Source: Bacillota bacterium
GTDB taxonomy: Bacteria > Bacillota > Clostridia > Christensenellales > Borkfalkiaceae
NCBI GenBank assembly: GCA_003343805.1
Contig: QAKM01000082.1
Span: forward strand, 1-27,281
Direction: 5' to 3'
Length of the DNA stretch: 27,281 bases
The notes beneath the pieces were generated by a model. It searched no databases. It worked only from the letters and a program-made list of their open reading frames with translations, and was not told the DNA's origin. The position numbers and the translations under genes were made by a program. This document shows, piece by piece, positions 14,167 to 22,521 of this stretch (positions are counted from its first letter, which is position 1; each line of letters opens with the position of its first letter).

Positions 14167-16245
14167 TTATTTTACGCTGTACAGAATATCCGTGTAAGTG
14201 GGATAGGGCCAGTAGTCGGACGAGCACAGCTTTTCCATGCCGTCGGCAAGGACGCGCACCTGCTCCATGTCGGGCAGGACGACGTGCGCCATCTTCTGCG
14301 AGGCGGGCTGCTCCCCTTCCGGCATCTCGGAAAGATCGCGCTCGAGCTTGGCGACCGCCGCCATCATGGCGTCGTTCATCGTCGCGAGCTTTTCCGCGAG
14401 CTTCACGTCCTCCGAAACGGGCATCTTTTCACTGACGGCGCGCTTGGAGGCGATGGAGCCGCACAGCTCGGCAAGGTACCCGTTGACGGCGGGATAGATG
14501 TCCTGTCGCGCCATCTCGATCATCGTGAGCGCCTCGATGCGGATGCTCTTGATGTAATTCTCGAGCTGGATGTTGGCGCGGGCGATGACCTCCTTCTCGG
14601 TATAGACGCCCTGATGCACAAAGACGTCGATGTTCTCCTGCTTTAAGAGCTCAGGCACGGCATCGGCGGTCGTCTTGTTGTTGAGGAGCCCTCTCCGCTC
14701 GGCCTCCGGCTCCCAATCGGGGCCGTAGCCGTTGTAGTTGAAGATGATGCGGTAGTGCCGCTTCAAGAGTTTTTCCGTGAACTTTTTGCACTCCGCGTCG
14801 AAGTCCTTGGCGTTCGAGAGCGCCTCCACCGCCTCCGAGAAGAGCTCGGCCGCAATGGTATTGAGGACGATGTTGGGATCGGCAACGGACGCCATCGAGC
14901 CCAGCATACGGAACTCGAATTTATTGCCCGTGAAGGCAAAGGGCGACGTGCGGTTCCGGTCCGTCGTGTCGATGGGGAAAATGGGCGATTCGGGCACGCC
15001 GATGGAGCCGGGGATGGCCTTCTTCGGCACATACTCCCGCCCTAAAACGATGGAATCGACGATGGCGCCGAGCTGATCGCCGAGATACACCGAGACGATG
15101 GCGGGCGGCGCTTCGTCGGCACCCAGGCGGTGATCGTTGCCCGCAGACGCGACGCAGGCACGCAAAATGCCCTGATATCGGTCGACCGCCGCAATGACGC
15201 AGGCGAGAACGAGCATGAAGAGGCGGTTGTTCTCGGGCGTTTCGCCGGGATCGAGCAGGTTGAGCCCCGTATCGGTGGAGACCGACCAGTTGTTGTGCTT
15301 GCCCGAGCCGTTGATGTACTCGAAGGGCTTTTCGTGAAGGAGGCACACCAGCCCGTGGCGGGCAGCAACCTTCTTCATGATCTCCATCGTCAGCTGATTG
15401 TCGTCCACGGCGACGTTGGTCGTCGTAAAGACGGGCGCGAGTTCGTGCTGTGCGGGCGCGACTTCGTTGTGCTTGGTCTTAGCAAAGATGCCGTACTTCC
15501 ACAGCGTCTCGTCGAGATCGCGCATATAGGCGGAGATGCGGGGCTTGAGGGAGCCGAAGTAATGATCTTCCATCTCCTGCCCGCGCGGCGGACGCGCGCC
15601 GAACAGGGTGCGGCCGGTGAGGATGAGGTCCTTTCGCGCCTCGTACACCTTTTCATCGATGAGGAAGTACTCCTGCTCGGGGCCGACGGTCGTGGAGACC
15701 TTCTTGCACTCGATGCCGAACAATCTCAAAAGGCGCTTGGCCTGCGCGTCGATGGCGGTCATCGACTTTAAAAGGGGCGCTTTCTTATCCAGCGTCTCGC
15801 CCGTGTAGGAGACGAACACCGTGGGGATGTACAGCGTCCCCTCCTTGACGAAGGCGGGGGAAGTTGGATCCCATGCCGTGTAGCCGCGTGCCGAGAAGGT
15901 CGCCCGCGTCCCGCCCGAGGGGAAGGACGAGGCATCGGGCTCGCCCACGATGAGGCTCTTTCCCGTCAGTTGCATGATGACGCGGTCGCCCGACGGCTCG
16001 ATGAAGCTGTCGTGCTTTTCCGCCGTCAGGTTGGTGAGGGGCTGAAACCAATGGGTGTAGTGCGTCGCGCCCTTGCTCACCGCCCAATCTTTCATGGCGT
16101 TGGCGACGGCGCTCGCGATGGAGGAATCGAGGGGCGCACCCGTATCGATGGTCCTGCGCAGGGAGGTATAGACCTCCTTGGGCAGCAGGTTTTTCATGAC
16201 TTCGTCGTTGAATACATTGCTCCCGAACAGTTCGGTCACATTCAT
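14167..16245 (-). CDS. glnA: Glutamine synthetase, type III
   Basis: This enzyme joins ammonia to glutamate with ATP, the main route of ammonia assimilation. At 692 aa it is far longer than GSI (about 450 aa) and belongs to the GSIII (GlnN) family of Bacteroides and Clostridia. Evidence includes the N-terminal GSIII block (for example [18 protein letters not shown]), [10 protein letters not shown] at 188-197, the ATP/glutamate-site region with [34 protein letters not shown], and the extra C-terminal domain ending in [18 protein letters not shown] chose the ATG at 16245 because AAAGGAG lies just upstream; the frame stays open through the promoter, which cannot be coding. No PII or regulator gene is adjacent. 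Confidence 0.96.
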   Translation of the reverse strand: MNVTELFGSNVFNDEVMKNLLPKEVYTSLRRTIDTGAPLDSSIASAVANAMKDWAVSKGATHYTHWFQPLTNLTAEKHDSFIEPSGDRVIMQLTGKSLIVGEPDASSFPSGGTRATFSARGYTAWDPTSPAFVKEGTLYIPTVFVSYTGETLDKKAPLLKSMTAIDAQAKRLLRLFGIECKKVSTTVGPEQEYFLIDEKVYEARKDLILTGRTLFGARPPRGQEMEDHYFGSLKPRISAYMRDLDETLWKYGIFAKTKHNEVAPAQHELAPVFTTTNVAVDDNQLTMEIMKKVAARHGLVCLLHEKPFEYINGSGKHNNWSVSTDTGLNLLDPGETPENNRLFMLVLACVIAAVDRYQGILRACVASAGNDHRLGADEAPPAIVSVYLGDQLGAIVDSIVLGREYVPKKAIPGSIGVPESPIFPIDTTDRNRTSPFAFTGNKFEFRMLGSMASVADPNIVLNTIAAELFSEAVEALSNAKDFDAECKKFTEKLLKRHYRIIFNYNGYGPDWEPEAERRGLLNNKTTADAVPELLKQENIDVFVHQGVYTEKEVIARANIQLENYIKSIRIEALTMIEMARQDIYPAVNGYLAELCGSIASKRAVSEKMPVSEDVKLAEKLATMNDAMMAAVAKLERDLSEMPEGEQPASQKMAHVVLPDMEQVRVLADGMEKLCSSDYWPYPTYTDILYSVK

Positions 16246-16309
16246 GGAAAATCTCCTTTTTTTCCGGCTCTTCTCTTTTGTTCCGGCGATCATACATTGT
16301 CTCGAGATT

Positions 16310-16338
16310 ATTATAGTTTCTTTTGCGCGGCAAGTCAA
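16310..16338 (-). promoter_or_regulatory. Sigma-A promoter of glnA
   Basis: On the minus strand TTGACT (16338-16333) and TATAAT (16315-16310) are separated by 17 bases. The predicted start near 16303 gives a leader of about 58 bases. I see no obvious operator or riboswitch fold in that leader. Confidence 0.85.
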
Positions 16339-16380
16339 TCGTTTGCAGGAAAATATTCCTGCCTCCACAAGAAACGGCGC

Positions 16381-16403
16381 AAAAAAACGGAGCCGAAGCT
16401 CCG
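16381..16403 (-). terminator. Terminator of the GH51 gene
   Basis: On the minus strand CGGAGC-TTCG-GCTCCG forms a 6-bp stem capped by a stable UUCG tetraloop, followed by a run of seven T. It lies 56 bases after the stop of the arabinofuranosidase gene and just before the glnA promoter, insulating the two units. Confidence 0.9.
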
Positions 16404-16459
16404 TTTTGCCGCCGAGGCACACCCGAAAGAACGCGCCCGGCCGTGGATATAAGATTTGC

Positions 16460-18385
16460 TCACTTGTGGAAGATGAGGACGTGGAAGCTGTGCGGCGGCA
16501 GCGTTAAAGAGCGCGGCGCCGTGGGCGCGACATCCTCGGGCACAAGTTTGTAGGGCTCGTCGATCGTGTTGTAGACCGACGGATCGCCCGCCATGCGGAT
16601 GATGCGCGTGAGTTCGCCGAAGTCGAAGTCGCCGTCAAATTCCGCCTCGGCCTCCTTGTCGGAGGGATTGACGACCTTGACATAGACGAGGCCCTCAAGC
16701 TCGGTCGCGGAGGCATAGAGCCCCCCTTCCGCCTCGGTGTTGAGCACCACATTGCCCGTGAAGGTACTGAAGAGCTGCTGCACATAGTAGTTGACCGTCG
16801 CATACGCCCGCTTGCCGTCGAACCAGATGAGGTCGGGGCTCCACTGCGTGTAGCCCAGCCGCCCGAAGAGCGGCGCATACGAGGACATGACGACGATATC
16901 GGAATTGCGCTCCATGCCCGTCATGAAGGCCGCTTCGGCGAGCGCGCCCTCCCACACATTGGCCTGCGGCGCGTTGAAGCCCGCGCAGCCCGACCCGGGA
17001 ACGTGTGCGGCATACTCGCCCGCATACACGCGGCAGTTGGAGGGATAGTCGTCGTACATATTGGCATGGCTGTACAGCCATTCGGGCGAGGCATAGAAGT
17101 GCTCGTCGGAGGCATACACGAAGTTCGGGTTTTTGGCAAGGTTTTCCTTCGTCCACTCCCATGCGCTCTTGTGCGAGGGGGTGTCCACCGTCGGGCCGAC
17201 CGTGCCGATGATCTTGAGCGTTGGATACTTCTCGTGGATGCGCTTTTCAAACAGCTCGAAGCGCTTGTAGAACTCGTTCCCACGGTCCTCCCACTGCTCG
17301 TTGCCCACGCCGAGGTATTCCAAATTGAAGGGCTTGGGATGGCCCATCTCGGCGCGCACCTTGCCCCAGACGGTATCCTCGCCGCCGTTGGCAAACTCGA
17401 CGAGATCGAGCGCCTCCTGGATGTACACTTCGAGTTTGGGATCGTCGAGGGGGACGAACTCGGTGGACATATATTGGCACGCGATGCCCACGCTGACGAC
17501 AGGCAGCGGCCTGGCGCCCAGGCATTCGCAGAGGAGGAAGTATTCGTAATACCCCACGCCCAACGTCTGACCGTAGTGCGAGAAAGGCGTTTTGAAGTTG
17601 TTTTCGGGGCAGACGCCGTGCACCGCCCAGCGGTTCCAGTTGTGGCGGCGGCGCTCCTTCTGCCCGACCGATCCCTTCCAGAGATAGCGGTTCGCAAGAT
17701 TGTTGCCCTCCACGACGCACCCGCCCGGGAAGCGCACGAACTTGGGCTTCAGATCGCGCACCATTTCGGCAAGGTCGCGGCGGAAGATGCCCTTCACCGC
17801 GTTGTCGGGGATCATGGAGAAGCAGTCAACATGGATGGCGCCCGCCTCCGTCATGCGCACCTCGAAGGAGGCGCGGTCGAGCTCGGCGCGGCTCTTTGCA
17901 TGAAACTCATAGCGGTGCCATTTGCCGTCGGGACGGAGGAGCACCTTCTTTGCAAGAACGGGCTTCCCGCCCGCAAAGACGCCCACCTGCAGCTTTCCCT
18001 TGTAGTCATAGGAACGGGCATGGAAGGAGATCGTATAGCCCATCCCCTTCTGAAGATAGATGCCGTCGTAGGCCTTATTCCTGACGCCCTCGCCCGCCTT
18101 CGTGACGGTGAGGCGCAGATAGTGCGGGTTCTCGATATACAGCGGACGGTCCCACTTGATCTTGAGCGCCACGCCGTCACCCGTAGGCGTCCAGCCGTAG
18201 CTGCCGTCGTTTTCGACGATATAGTGATCCCACTCGCCGTGGACGTCCTTTGCCTCGAAATTGGCATTTTCCAGCATCTCGGCATACAGGCCGCCGTCGA
18301 GGTCGTAGTTGAGGTCCTCAAAAAAGACGCCCACGCCCTCGCCGGGGGCGGTATATTTTCCTTCTTCCCGGATGGTGATCTTCAT
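16460..18385 (-). CDS. Alpha-L-arabinofuranosidase, GH51
   Basis: A 641-aa family 51 glycoside hydrolase, which releases terminal arabinofuranose from arabinoxylan or arabinan oligosaccharides with retention. The acid/base Glu363 sits in [14 protein letters not shown] and the probable nucleophile Glu457 in YAGEYAAH, the spacing expected for clan GH-A. Residues of about 40-195 resemble the CBM4/9-like beta-sandwich found in longer GH51 enzymes; the barrel follows ([18 protein letters not shown]) and a C-terminal beta-sandwich closes the protein. There is no signal peptide, so it acts on imported oligosaccharides. The ATG at 18385 follows GGGAG with good spacing. It is a single-gene unit with no transporter or sugar regulator beside it. 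Confidence 0.92.
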   Translation of the reverse strand: MKITIREEGKYTAPGEGVGVFFEDLNYDLDGGLYAEMLENANFEAKDVHGEWDHYIVENDGSYGWTPTGDGVALKIKWDRPLYIENPHYLRLTVTKAGEGVRNKAYDGIYLQKGMGYTISFHARSYDYKGKLQVGVFAGGKPVLAKKVLLRPDGKWHRYEFHAKSRAELDRASFEVRMTEAGAIHVDCFSMIPDNAVKGIFRRDLAEMVRDLKPKFVRFPGGCVVEGNNLANRYLWKGSVGQKERRRHNWNRWAVHGVCPENNFKTPFSHYGQTLGVGYYEYFLLCECLGARPLPVVSVGIACQYMSTEFVPLDDPKLEVYIQEALDLVEFANGGEDTVWGKVRAEMGHPKPFNLEYLGVGNEQWEDRGNEFYKRFELFEKRIHEKYPTLKIIGTVGPTVDTPSHKSAWEWTKENLAKNPNFVYASDEHFYASPEWLYSHANMYDDYPSNCRVYAGEYAAHVPGSGCAGFNAPQANVWEGALAEAAFMTGMERNSDIVVMSSYAPLFGRLGYTQWSPDLIWFDGKRAYATVNYYVQQLFSTFTGNVVLNTEAEGGLYASATELEGLVYVKVVNPSDKEAEAEFDGDFDFGELTRIIRMAGDPSVYNTIDEPYKLVPEDVAPTAPRSLTLPPHSFHVLIFHK

Positions 18386-18398
18386 AGTCTTGCTCCCT

Positions 18399-18459
18399 GC
18401 TCCCGCCAAAGTCCCTGCGGGAGCGTCAAAATGCGGCACGGGTGCTCCCGTACCGCATT
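18399..18459 (-). promoter_or_regulatory. Structured leader of the GH51 mRNA
   Basis: Two inverted repeats lie between the promoter and the start codon. The first (18430-18459) pairs AATGCGG and ACGGG with CCCGT and CCGCATT around a 4-base loop and spans the predicted start site. It may be an operator, a 5'-terminal stem or, with TTTTG after it, a weak terminator. The second (18399-18406 with 18417-18424) pairs GCTCCCGC with GCGGGAGC. It ends next to the ribosome binding site, whose GGGAGC could pair with the same GCTCCC. Confidence 0.55.
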
Positions 18460-18460
18460 C

Positions 18461-18489
18461 ATTATAGCATCTGTTTGCCGCAAAATCAA
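18461..18489 (-). promoter_or_regulatory. Sigma-A promoter of the GH51 gene
   Basis: On the minus strand TTGATT (18489-18484) and TATAAT (18466-18461) are separated by 17 bases. The predicted start, near 18455, falls inside a long inverted repeat, so a repressor bound there would block initiation. Confidence 0.82.
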
Positions 18490-18523
18490 GGGGTTTTTTT
18501 GTTTCTGTCCGCTTTTCCTCCGC

Positions 18524-19879
18524 TCAGCGGGAAAAACGCACGGTAAAGACCGATCCCTTGCCTTCTTCGCTCTCCACGCTGATCCACCAGCCCGCCTTCC
18601 GGCACAGCTTTTTGACGACGGACAGCCCCAGCCCGAAGCCCCCGTTCTTGCCGCTGTGCGATTTATCCACTGTAAAGAAGCGGTCGAAGATGCGCTCCAG
18701 ATTTTCTTTGGCGATGCCGATGCCCGTATCGGCGACGGAAAACTCCGTCTTTGTGAGGACGACGGTGATGCTGCCCCCGTCGCGGTTGTAGCGGATGGCG
18801 TTGCGGATGAGGTTGCCGAAGATCTCGGTGACGCGCTCCTGCCGGCTCTCGAGGAGCACGTCCGGCTCGATGCGCGTCTCGAGGGTGATGTGCCGCTCGG
18901 CAATGGCGGGCGAGAGCGTCTCCAAAAGCTCGTGCGCGATCTTGGAGGCGTTCACCTCATAGGTCGGCAGATCGTCGCTGTCGATCTCGTTGTAGTTGAT
19001 GATGGAGGCGACGAGGTTGGTGAGCCGTTCGCTCTGCGTGAGGATGGTCTGCGCCGCGCGCTGCGCCGTCTCCCCCGAGAGCGCCCCCGAAGCGAGGAGC
19101 TCCGCAAACCCCTTGATGGAGGTGAGCGGGGTGTTCATCTCGTGCGTGATGTTGGCGATGAAGTCGTTCTTGGACTGCTGCGCCCGGACGACGAGCTCCT
19201 TCTCGTCAGCGATCTGCTTCATCTGCCGCTCGGAATCGTCGTTCATGCGGTTCATGAGCGCCGCGAGCGTCTCCAGCTCCGCACAGTTTGCCGTGATGCG
19301 CTTGCGCCGCGCCGCATCCATCACGAGCTTCTCGACGGGACGCAAAATGAAGTCGGTGAAGAGATAGGTCGCAAGGAAGCACAGCGCAAGGTCGAGGAGC
19401 AGGAAGGTAAAGACGACGGGGAAAGTGCTTAAGTACACGTCGAGGAGGGACTGCGTGGGGATGGCGAGGCGGACGTAATACTCCCCGCCGCGGAACTGCC
19501 GGCAGTAGTAGGAATAGTCCTCCCGCAGCGTCTGGGAGGCGCGGGCATCGAAGCCCTCCCCTTCCAGCATCGCCTCGCGCACTTCGGGGCGGTCGGAGCG
19601 GCTGTCCTCCTCCCCCTCCACCGAGTCGGCGAGGATGGCGCCGTTCCCGTCGAGGAAGGTGACGCGCGCCCCGAACAGCTCTTCGGAGAGCTCCCGCGCA
19701 TACTCCGCTGTCAGCTCCTCCGCGGAGAGCGAGGCGTCAAAGCGCGCCATGTAGGCCTTAAGGTCGTCCTCCGTATAGCGGAGGCCGCTCTTGTAGTAGA
19801 GCTCGGCCGAGATAAAAGAAAAGACGATGAGTGCGATCGCGCTGATCAGCACTCCCGTCCAGAGGATGCGTTTTCTCAT
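18524..19879 (-). CDS. phoR: Sensor histidine kinase, PhoR-like
   Basis: A 451-aa membrane kinase that pairs with the regulator just upstream. A transmembrane helix at about 5-27 and another at about 153-176 enclose an extracytoplasmic sensor region of some 125 residues. Then come a HAMP-like linker, the dimerisation H-box FIANITHEMNTPLTS with phospho-acceptor His246, the N-box NLIRNAIRYN (356-365), the G1 box DTGIGI (384-389) and the G2 box GFGLGLS (414-420). All catalytic boxes are intact. The ATG lies 9 bases after the regulator's stop with GGAAGG upstream. The phosphate role is inferred from the neighbouring Na+/Pi transporter and from similarity to PhoR-type kinases; no PAS domain is obvious, so the sensed signal is open. 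Confidence 0.88.
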   Translation of the reverse strand: MRKRILWTGVLISAIALIVFSFISAELYYKSGLRYTEDDLKAYMARFDASLSAEELTAEYARELSEELFGARVTFLDGNGAILADSVEGEEDSRSDRPEVREAMLEGEGFDARASQTLREDYSYYCRQFRGGEYYVRLAIPTQSLLDVYLSTFPVVFTFLLLDLALCFLATYLFTDFILRPVEKLVMDAARRKRITANCAELETLAALMNRMNDDSERQMKQIADEKELVVRAQQSKNDFIANITHEMNTPLTSIKGFAELLASGALSGETAQRAAQTILTQSERLTNLVASIINYNEIDSDDLPTYEVNASKIAHELLETLSPAIAERHITLETRIEPDVLLESRQERVTEIFGNLIRNAIRYNRDGGSITVVLTKTEFSVADTGIGIAKENLERIFDRFFTVDKSHSGKNGGFGLGLSVVKKLCRKAGWWISVESEEGKGSVFTVRFSR

Positions 19880-19888
19880 CGTCCTTCC

Positions 19889-20539
19889 TCACCCCGCGAT
19901 AAAGCGGTATCCGACGCCGAACACCGTCTCAAAATTGAGGCCCAGCTTGCGGAGCCGTGCGATGTGGTTGTCGAGGGTGCGCGTCTCGCCGTCGTCATAC
20001 CCCCACACCTCGGTGAGGAGCATATCGCGCGTGAGCACCTTGCCCTCGTTGGCGGCGCAGTAGCGCAGGAGCCGGAACTCCTTGTTGTTGAGCGTGAGCG
20101 GATGCCCGCGGTAGACCACGGTCATATTGTCGAAATTCATCTCGAGCTCGCCCACCTTGAGGACGGACGACTTGGAAGAGCGGCGGAGCGCGGCGTTGAC
20201 GCGCGCCACCAGCTCCAAAACGCCGAAGGGCTTTGCGATGTAGTCGTCCGCGCCCGCATTGAGGCCGCGCACCTTGTCCGTCTCCTTGGAGAGCGCCGAG
20301 AGCATGATGACGCTCACTTCGGGATGGCGCGCCTTGACCTCTTTCAGGACCTCCACGCCGTCCCCGTCCGTCAGCATGATGTCGAGGATGGCAACTTCGG
20401 GGATCTCCCGCTCCATCGCCGCATAAAAGTCCTTGACCGTCGTAAAGTATTCGCAGGAAATACTGCTTAAGTCCAGCGTACACTTTACGAGCTCACAGAT
20501 GCTCCTGTCGTCCTCCAGAAGATAAACTTTGCTTGCCAA
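19889..20539 (-). CDS. phoB: OmpR/PhoB-family response regulator
   Basis: A 216-aa regulator with an N-terminal receiver (acidic Glu9/Asp10/Asp11, phospho-acceptor Asp53, Ser81, Lys103 in AKPF) and a C-terminal winged-helix DNA-binding domain (LTNKEF-like LNNKEFRLLRYCAANEGKVLTRDMLL, ending VFGVGYRFIAG). I place the start at a TTG at 20539 because GGAGGGG lies 6 bases upstream and the protein then opens MASKVYLLEDD, as family members do. A GTG at 20563 is in frame but has no ribosome binding site. The gene lies 30 bases after the phosphate transporter and 9 bases before the kinase. By position it should act on the Pho-box-like repeats upstream of the transporter. PhoB/PhoP is the best guess. 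Confidence 0.87.
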   Translation of the reverse strand: MASKVYLLEDDRSICELVKCTLDLSSISCEYFTTVKDFYAAMEREIPEVAILDIMLTDGDGVEVLKEVKARHPEVSVIMLSALSKETDKVRGLNAGADDYIAKPFGVLELVARVNAALRRSSKSSVLKVGELEMNFDNMTVVYRGHPLTLNNKEFRLLRYCAANEGKVLTRDMLLTEVWGYDDGETRTLDNHIARLRKLGLNFETVFGVGYRFIAG

Positions 20540-20550
20540 AATGCCCCTCC

Positions 20551-20570
20551 GAAAACGGCACACGGGCCGT
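20551..20570 (-). terminator. Weak attenuating hairpin before phoB
   Basis: On the minus strand ACGGC and GCCGT form a 5-bp stem with a 6-base loop, followed by TTTTC. It starts right at the transporter stop codon. The stem is short, so partial termination that lowers regulator expression relative to the transporter is more likely than a full stop. Confidence 0.4.
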
Positions 20571-22246
20571 TACTGATTTTGTTCGATGGAATGGGCGATG
20601 TATGTAATGTGGTCGGCAGCACGCTCGAGGTTCCCGACAAGGTTGATGAACACGCTCGAGTTCTGCGGCTGGCACTTGCCCTCGTTGAGGCGCTGGATGT
20701 GCGCCTGCACGAGGCGGCGGCGCTCGTTGTCGATCTCGTCCTCGAGGGCATCCACCTCGCGCAGCTTCAAAAAGTCCTTCTTTTCAAAGGCTTCGCGGGA
20801 GAGGCCGTAGAGCTTCTGGATCTTCGCGTACATCTCCTTGAGCATCTCCAAAAACTCGGAGGAGAAATGCAGCCCGTCATTCACATAATGCCCGGTATAT
20901 TTGGTGACGTTGTCGGCCAATTCGCCGATACGCACGATGTCATTCAATACATAGTGGAGGGAAGAGATGGTCTTTTCTTCCTCCATGACGAGAGAGTTCG
21001 CAGACAGTTTGACGAGGTAGGCAACTTCCTGGCGGCTCATCTGCGCGATCTCGCCGTTGCGCTCGTTGATCGATTGGGAAACGGAAGTATCCTTCGCAAG
21101 GAAGGCGTTGAATGCCCTGTCGAGCGTGTCCATCGAGAAGGCGAACACCTTGCCCGTCTCCTGATAGAGATAGGCAAGACCGACGGAAGGATTGCGCAGA
21201 AGGCGCTCGTCGGGATGCGCGATGAGCTCTTCTTCGGGCGTCGGCTCCCCCTTCTTGCTGCGAAGAAGGTTGTTCGCGAGCCACACGAAGCCCTTTGCAA
21301 AGGGAAGGAAGAGGATGGTGCAGGTCACGTTGAACAGCGTGTGGAAGAAGGCGATCTGGAACTGATAGTTCTCGGGGAAGATGACGTTCAGGACGACATC
21401 CTGGAAGGAAGTGCCGAACCAACCCCAGCACAGAAGGAAGATCGTAAAGATGACGGCGCCGAAGCAGTTGAAGAGAAGATGGATGATGGCGGCTCTCCTT
21501 GCATTGGGCTGCGCGCCGATGGAGGAAAGGAGCGCCGTCACGCAGGTACCGATGTTGGAACCGATGACGACGTAGTAGACGCCGTCGCCCGTACCGCCGA
21601 TGAGCACGCCGCTCGTCGCAAGGACGACGACGATACTCGTGACGGCCGAAGAGGACTGGATGATGCCCGTCGCCACCACGCCGATGAGAAGGAGCAGGAA
21701 GGGATTTTTGACGACTTCGAGCGCCTCTTTGATGACGCCCATCATCTCGGGATGCAGGTCGGGATCCATCGCGCTCGACATGACGGAGAGGCCCACGAAC
21801 ACGAGGCCGATGCCCGTCAGCGTATCGCCGATGAGCTTGATGTTCTCGCGCTTGGAGAGCATCTTCATGAACACGCCGACGACGGCGAAGAGGAGCAGGA
21901 AGACGGAGACATCGAGGCTCCCGAGCGAGGCGATCCACGCCGTGATCGTGGTACCGATGTTGGCGCCCATGATGATGGCGGTCGCCTGGAAGAGCGTTAA
22001 GATGCCCGCGTTGACGAGGCCGACGACCATGACGGTCGTTGCGGACGAGCTCTGGATGATCATCGTGACGGCGGCGCCGATGCCAACGCCCGCAAAGCGG
22101 TTGCCCGCCGTCTTGTTGAGCATTCTCCTCAGTTCCCCGTGGGCGAGGCGGGACATACTCTCGGACATGATCTCCATGCCCGCGAGGAAGGCGCCCAATC
22201 CGCCCAGGAGCAGCATAATGGTTTCTAAGACTTCAATTACCGGCAT
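20570..22246 (-). CDS. Na+/phosphate cotransporter with PhoU domain
   Basis: A 558-aa NptA/YjbB-type membrane protein that moves inorganic phosphate with sodium. The membrane half carries the family's inverted duplication: IIQSSSATTVMVVG with GANIGTT, and later IIQSSSAVTSIVVV with GSNIGTC. From about residue 340 a cytosolic helical PhoU-like domain follows (EEKTISSLHYVLNDIVRIGELADNV and the final VGNLERAADHITYIAHSIEQ). PhoU domains bind metal and modulate transport or kinase signalling. GGAG precedes the ATG. The gene heads a three-gene unit with the regulator and kinase, so transporter, PhoU-type modulator and two-component pair are together. Direction of transport (uptake or export) is not decided by the sequence. 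Confidence 0.93.
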   Translation of the reverse strand: MPVIEVLETIMLLLGGLGAFLAGMEIMSESMSRLAHGELRRMLNKTAGNRFAGVGIGAAVTMIIQSSSATTVMVVGLVNAGILTLFQATAIIMGANIGTTITAWIASLGSLDVSVFLLLFAVVGVFMKMLSKRENIKLIGDTLTGIGLVFVGLSVMSSAMDPDLHPEMMGVIKEALEVVKNPFLLLLIGVVATGIIQSSSAVTSIVVVLATSGVLIGGTGDGVYYVVIGSNIGTCVTALLSSIGAQPNARRAAIIHLLFNCFGAVIFTIFLLCWGWFGTSFQDVVLNVIFPENYQFQIAFFHTLFNVTCTILFLPFAKGFVWLANNLLRSKKGEPTPEEELIAHPDERLLRNPSVGLAYLYQETGKVFAFSMDTLDRAFNAFLAKDTSVSQSINERNGEIAQMSRQEVAYLVKLSANSLVMEEEKTISSLHYVLNDIVRIGELADNVTKYTGHYVNDGLHFSSEFLEMLKEMYAKIQKLYGLSREAFEKKDFLKLREVDALEDEIDNERRRLVQAHIQRLNEGKCQPQNSSVFINLVGNLERAADHITYIAHSIEQNQ

Positions 22247-22311
22247 CGTATTTCTCCTTCTGTTTCTTCGGTAAGAAAATGCAGGGCCGTACTTACTTTC
22301 CCATTATGCTT

Positions 22312-22341
22312 ATTATAGCAATTATAGCACCCGTTTGTCAC
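22312..22341 (-). promoter_or_regulatory. Promoter region of the phosphate operon
   Basis: On the minus strand two TATAAT hexamers occur in tandem (22326-22321 and 22317-22312). The distal one has GTGACA (22341-22336) at an 18-base spacing. The proximal one lacks a recognisable -35, as expected for an activator-dependent promoter. The start would be near 22305-22315, about 60-70 bases before the ATG. Confidence 0.7.
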
Positions 22342-22404
22342 TTGTTTTTCATGAATTTGTAACAAGAATGTAAAAAAAAGTAAAATGCAAGTTACAAGTG
22401 TAAA
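22336..22404 (-). promoter_or_regulatory. Candidate Pho-box repeat array
   Basis: On the minus strand TTTACA (22404), TTTACT (22384), TTTACA (22374), GTTACA (22363) and GTGACA (22341) recur. The last four are spaced 10, 11 and 22 bases, close to one helical turn or its double. Firmicute PhoP boxes are direct TT(A/T/C)ACA repeats about 11 bases apart, so this fits a binding site for the regulator encoded downstream. The A+T-rich setting makes some matches expected by chance. Confidence 0.6.
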
Positions 22405-22470
22405 ATCAATCGTTTTTCGTGCAGATTTTACAATTTCCCGCTCTGTTTTGGCCCGATTTTTACGACCGAG

Positions 22471-22493
22471 AAAAAAGCGGCCACCCGGACCGC
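22471..22493 (-). terminator. Terminator of the P1B-ATPase gene
   Basis: On the minus strand GCGGTC pairs with GGCCGC (one G-U pair) around CGGGT, followed by six T. It lies 28 bases after the ATPase stop, upstream of the phosphate operon. Confidence 0.8.
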
Positions 22494-22521
22494 CTTTCAG
22501 ATGTGTTCCGCTGCCTCTGTC

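Noticed and set aside
16246..16422. 59-residue N-terminal extension of glutamine synthetase
   Set aside because: It would run through the glnA promoter and the upstream terminator; a good ribosome binding site precedes the ATG at 16245.
17003..19432. 809-codon open frame on the plus strand
   Set aside because: It runs antisense across the GH51 gene, an intergenic promoter region and the kinase gene; composition alone explains the lack of stops.
20579..22000. 473-codon open frame on the plus strand, rich in Asp, Glu, Arg and His
   Set aside because: It is antisense to the phosphate transporter and its residue make-up is that of a reverse-complement shadow of a membrane protein.
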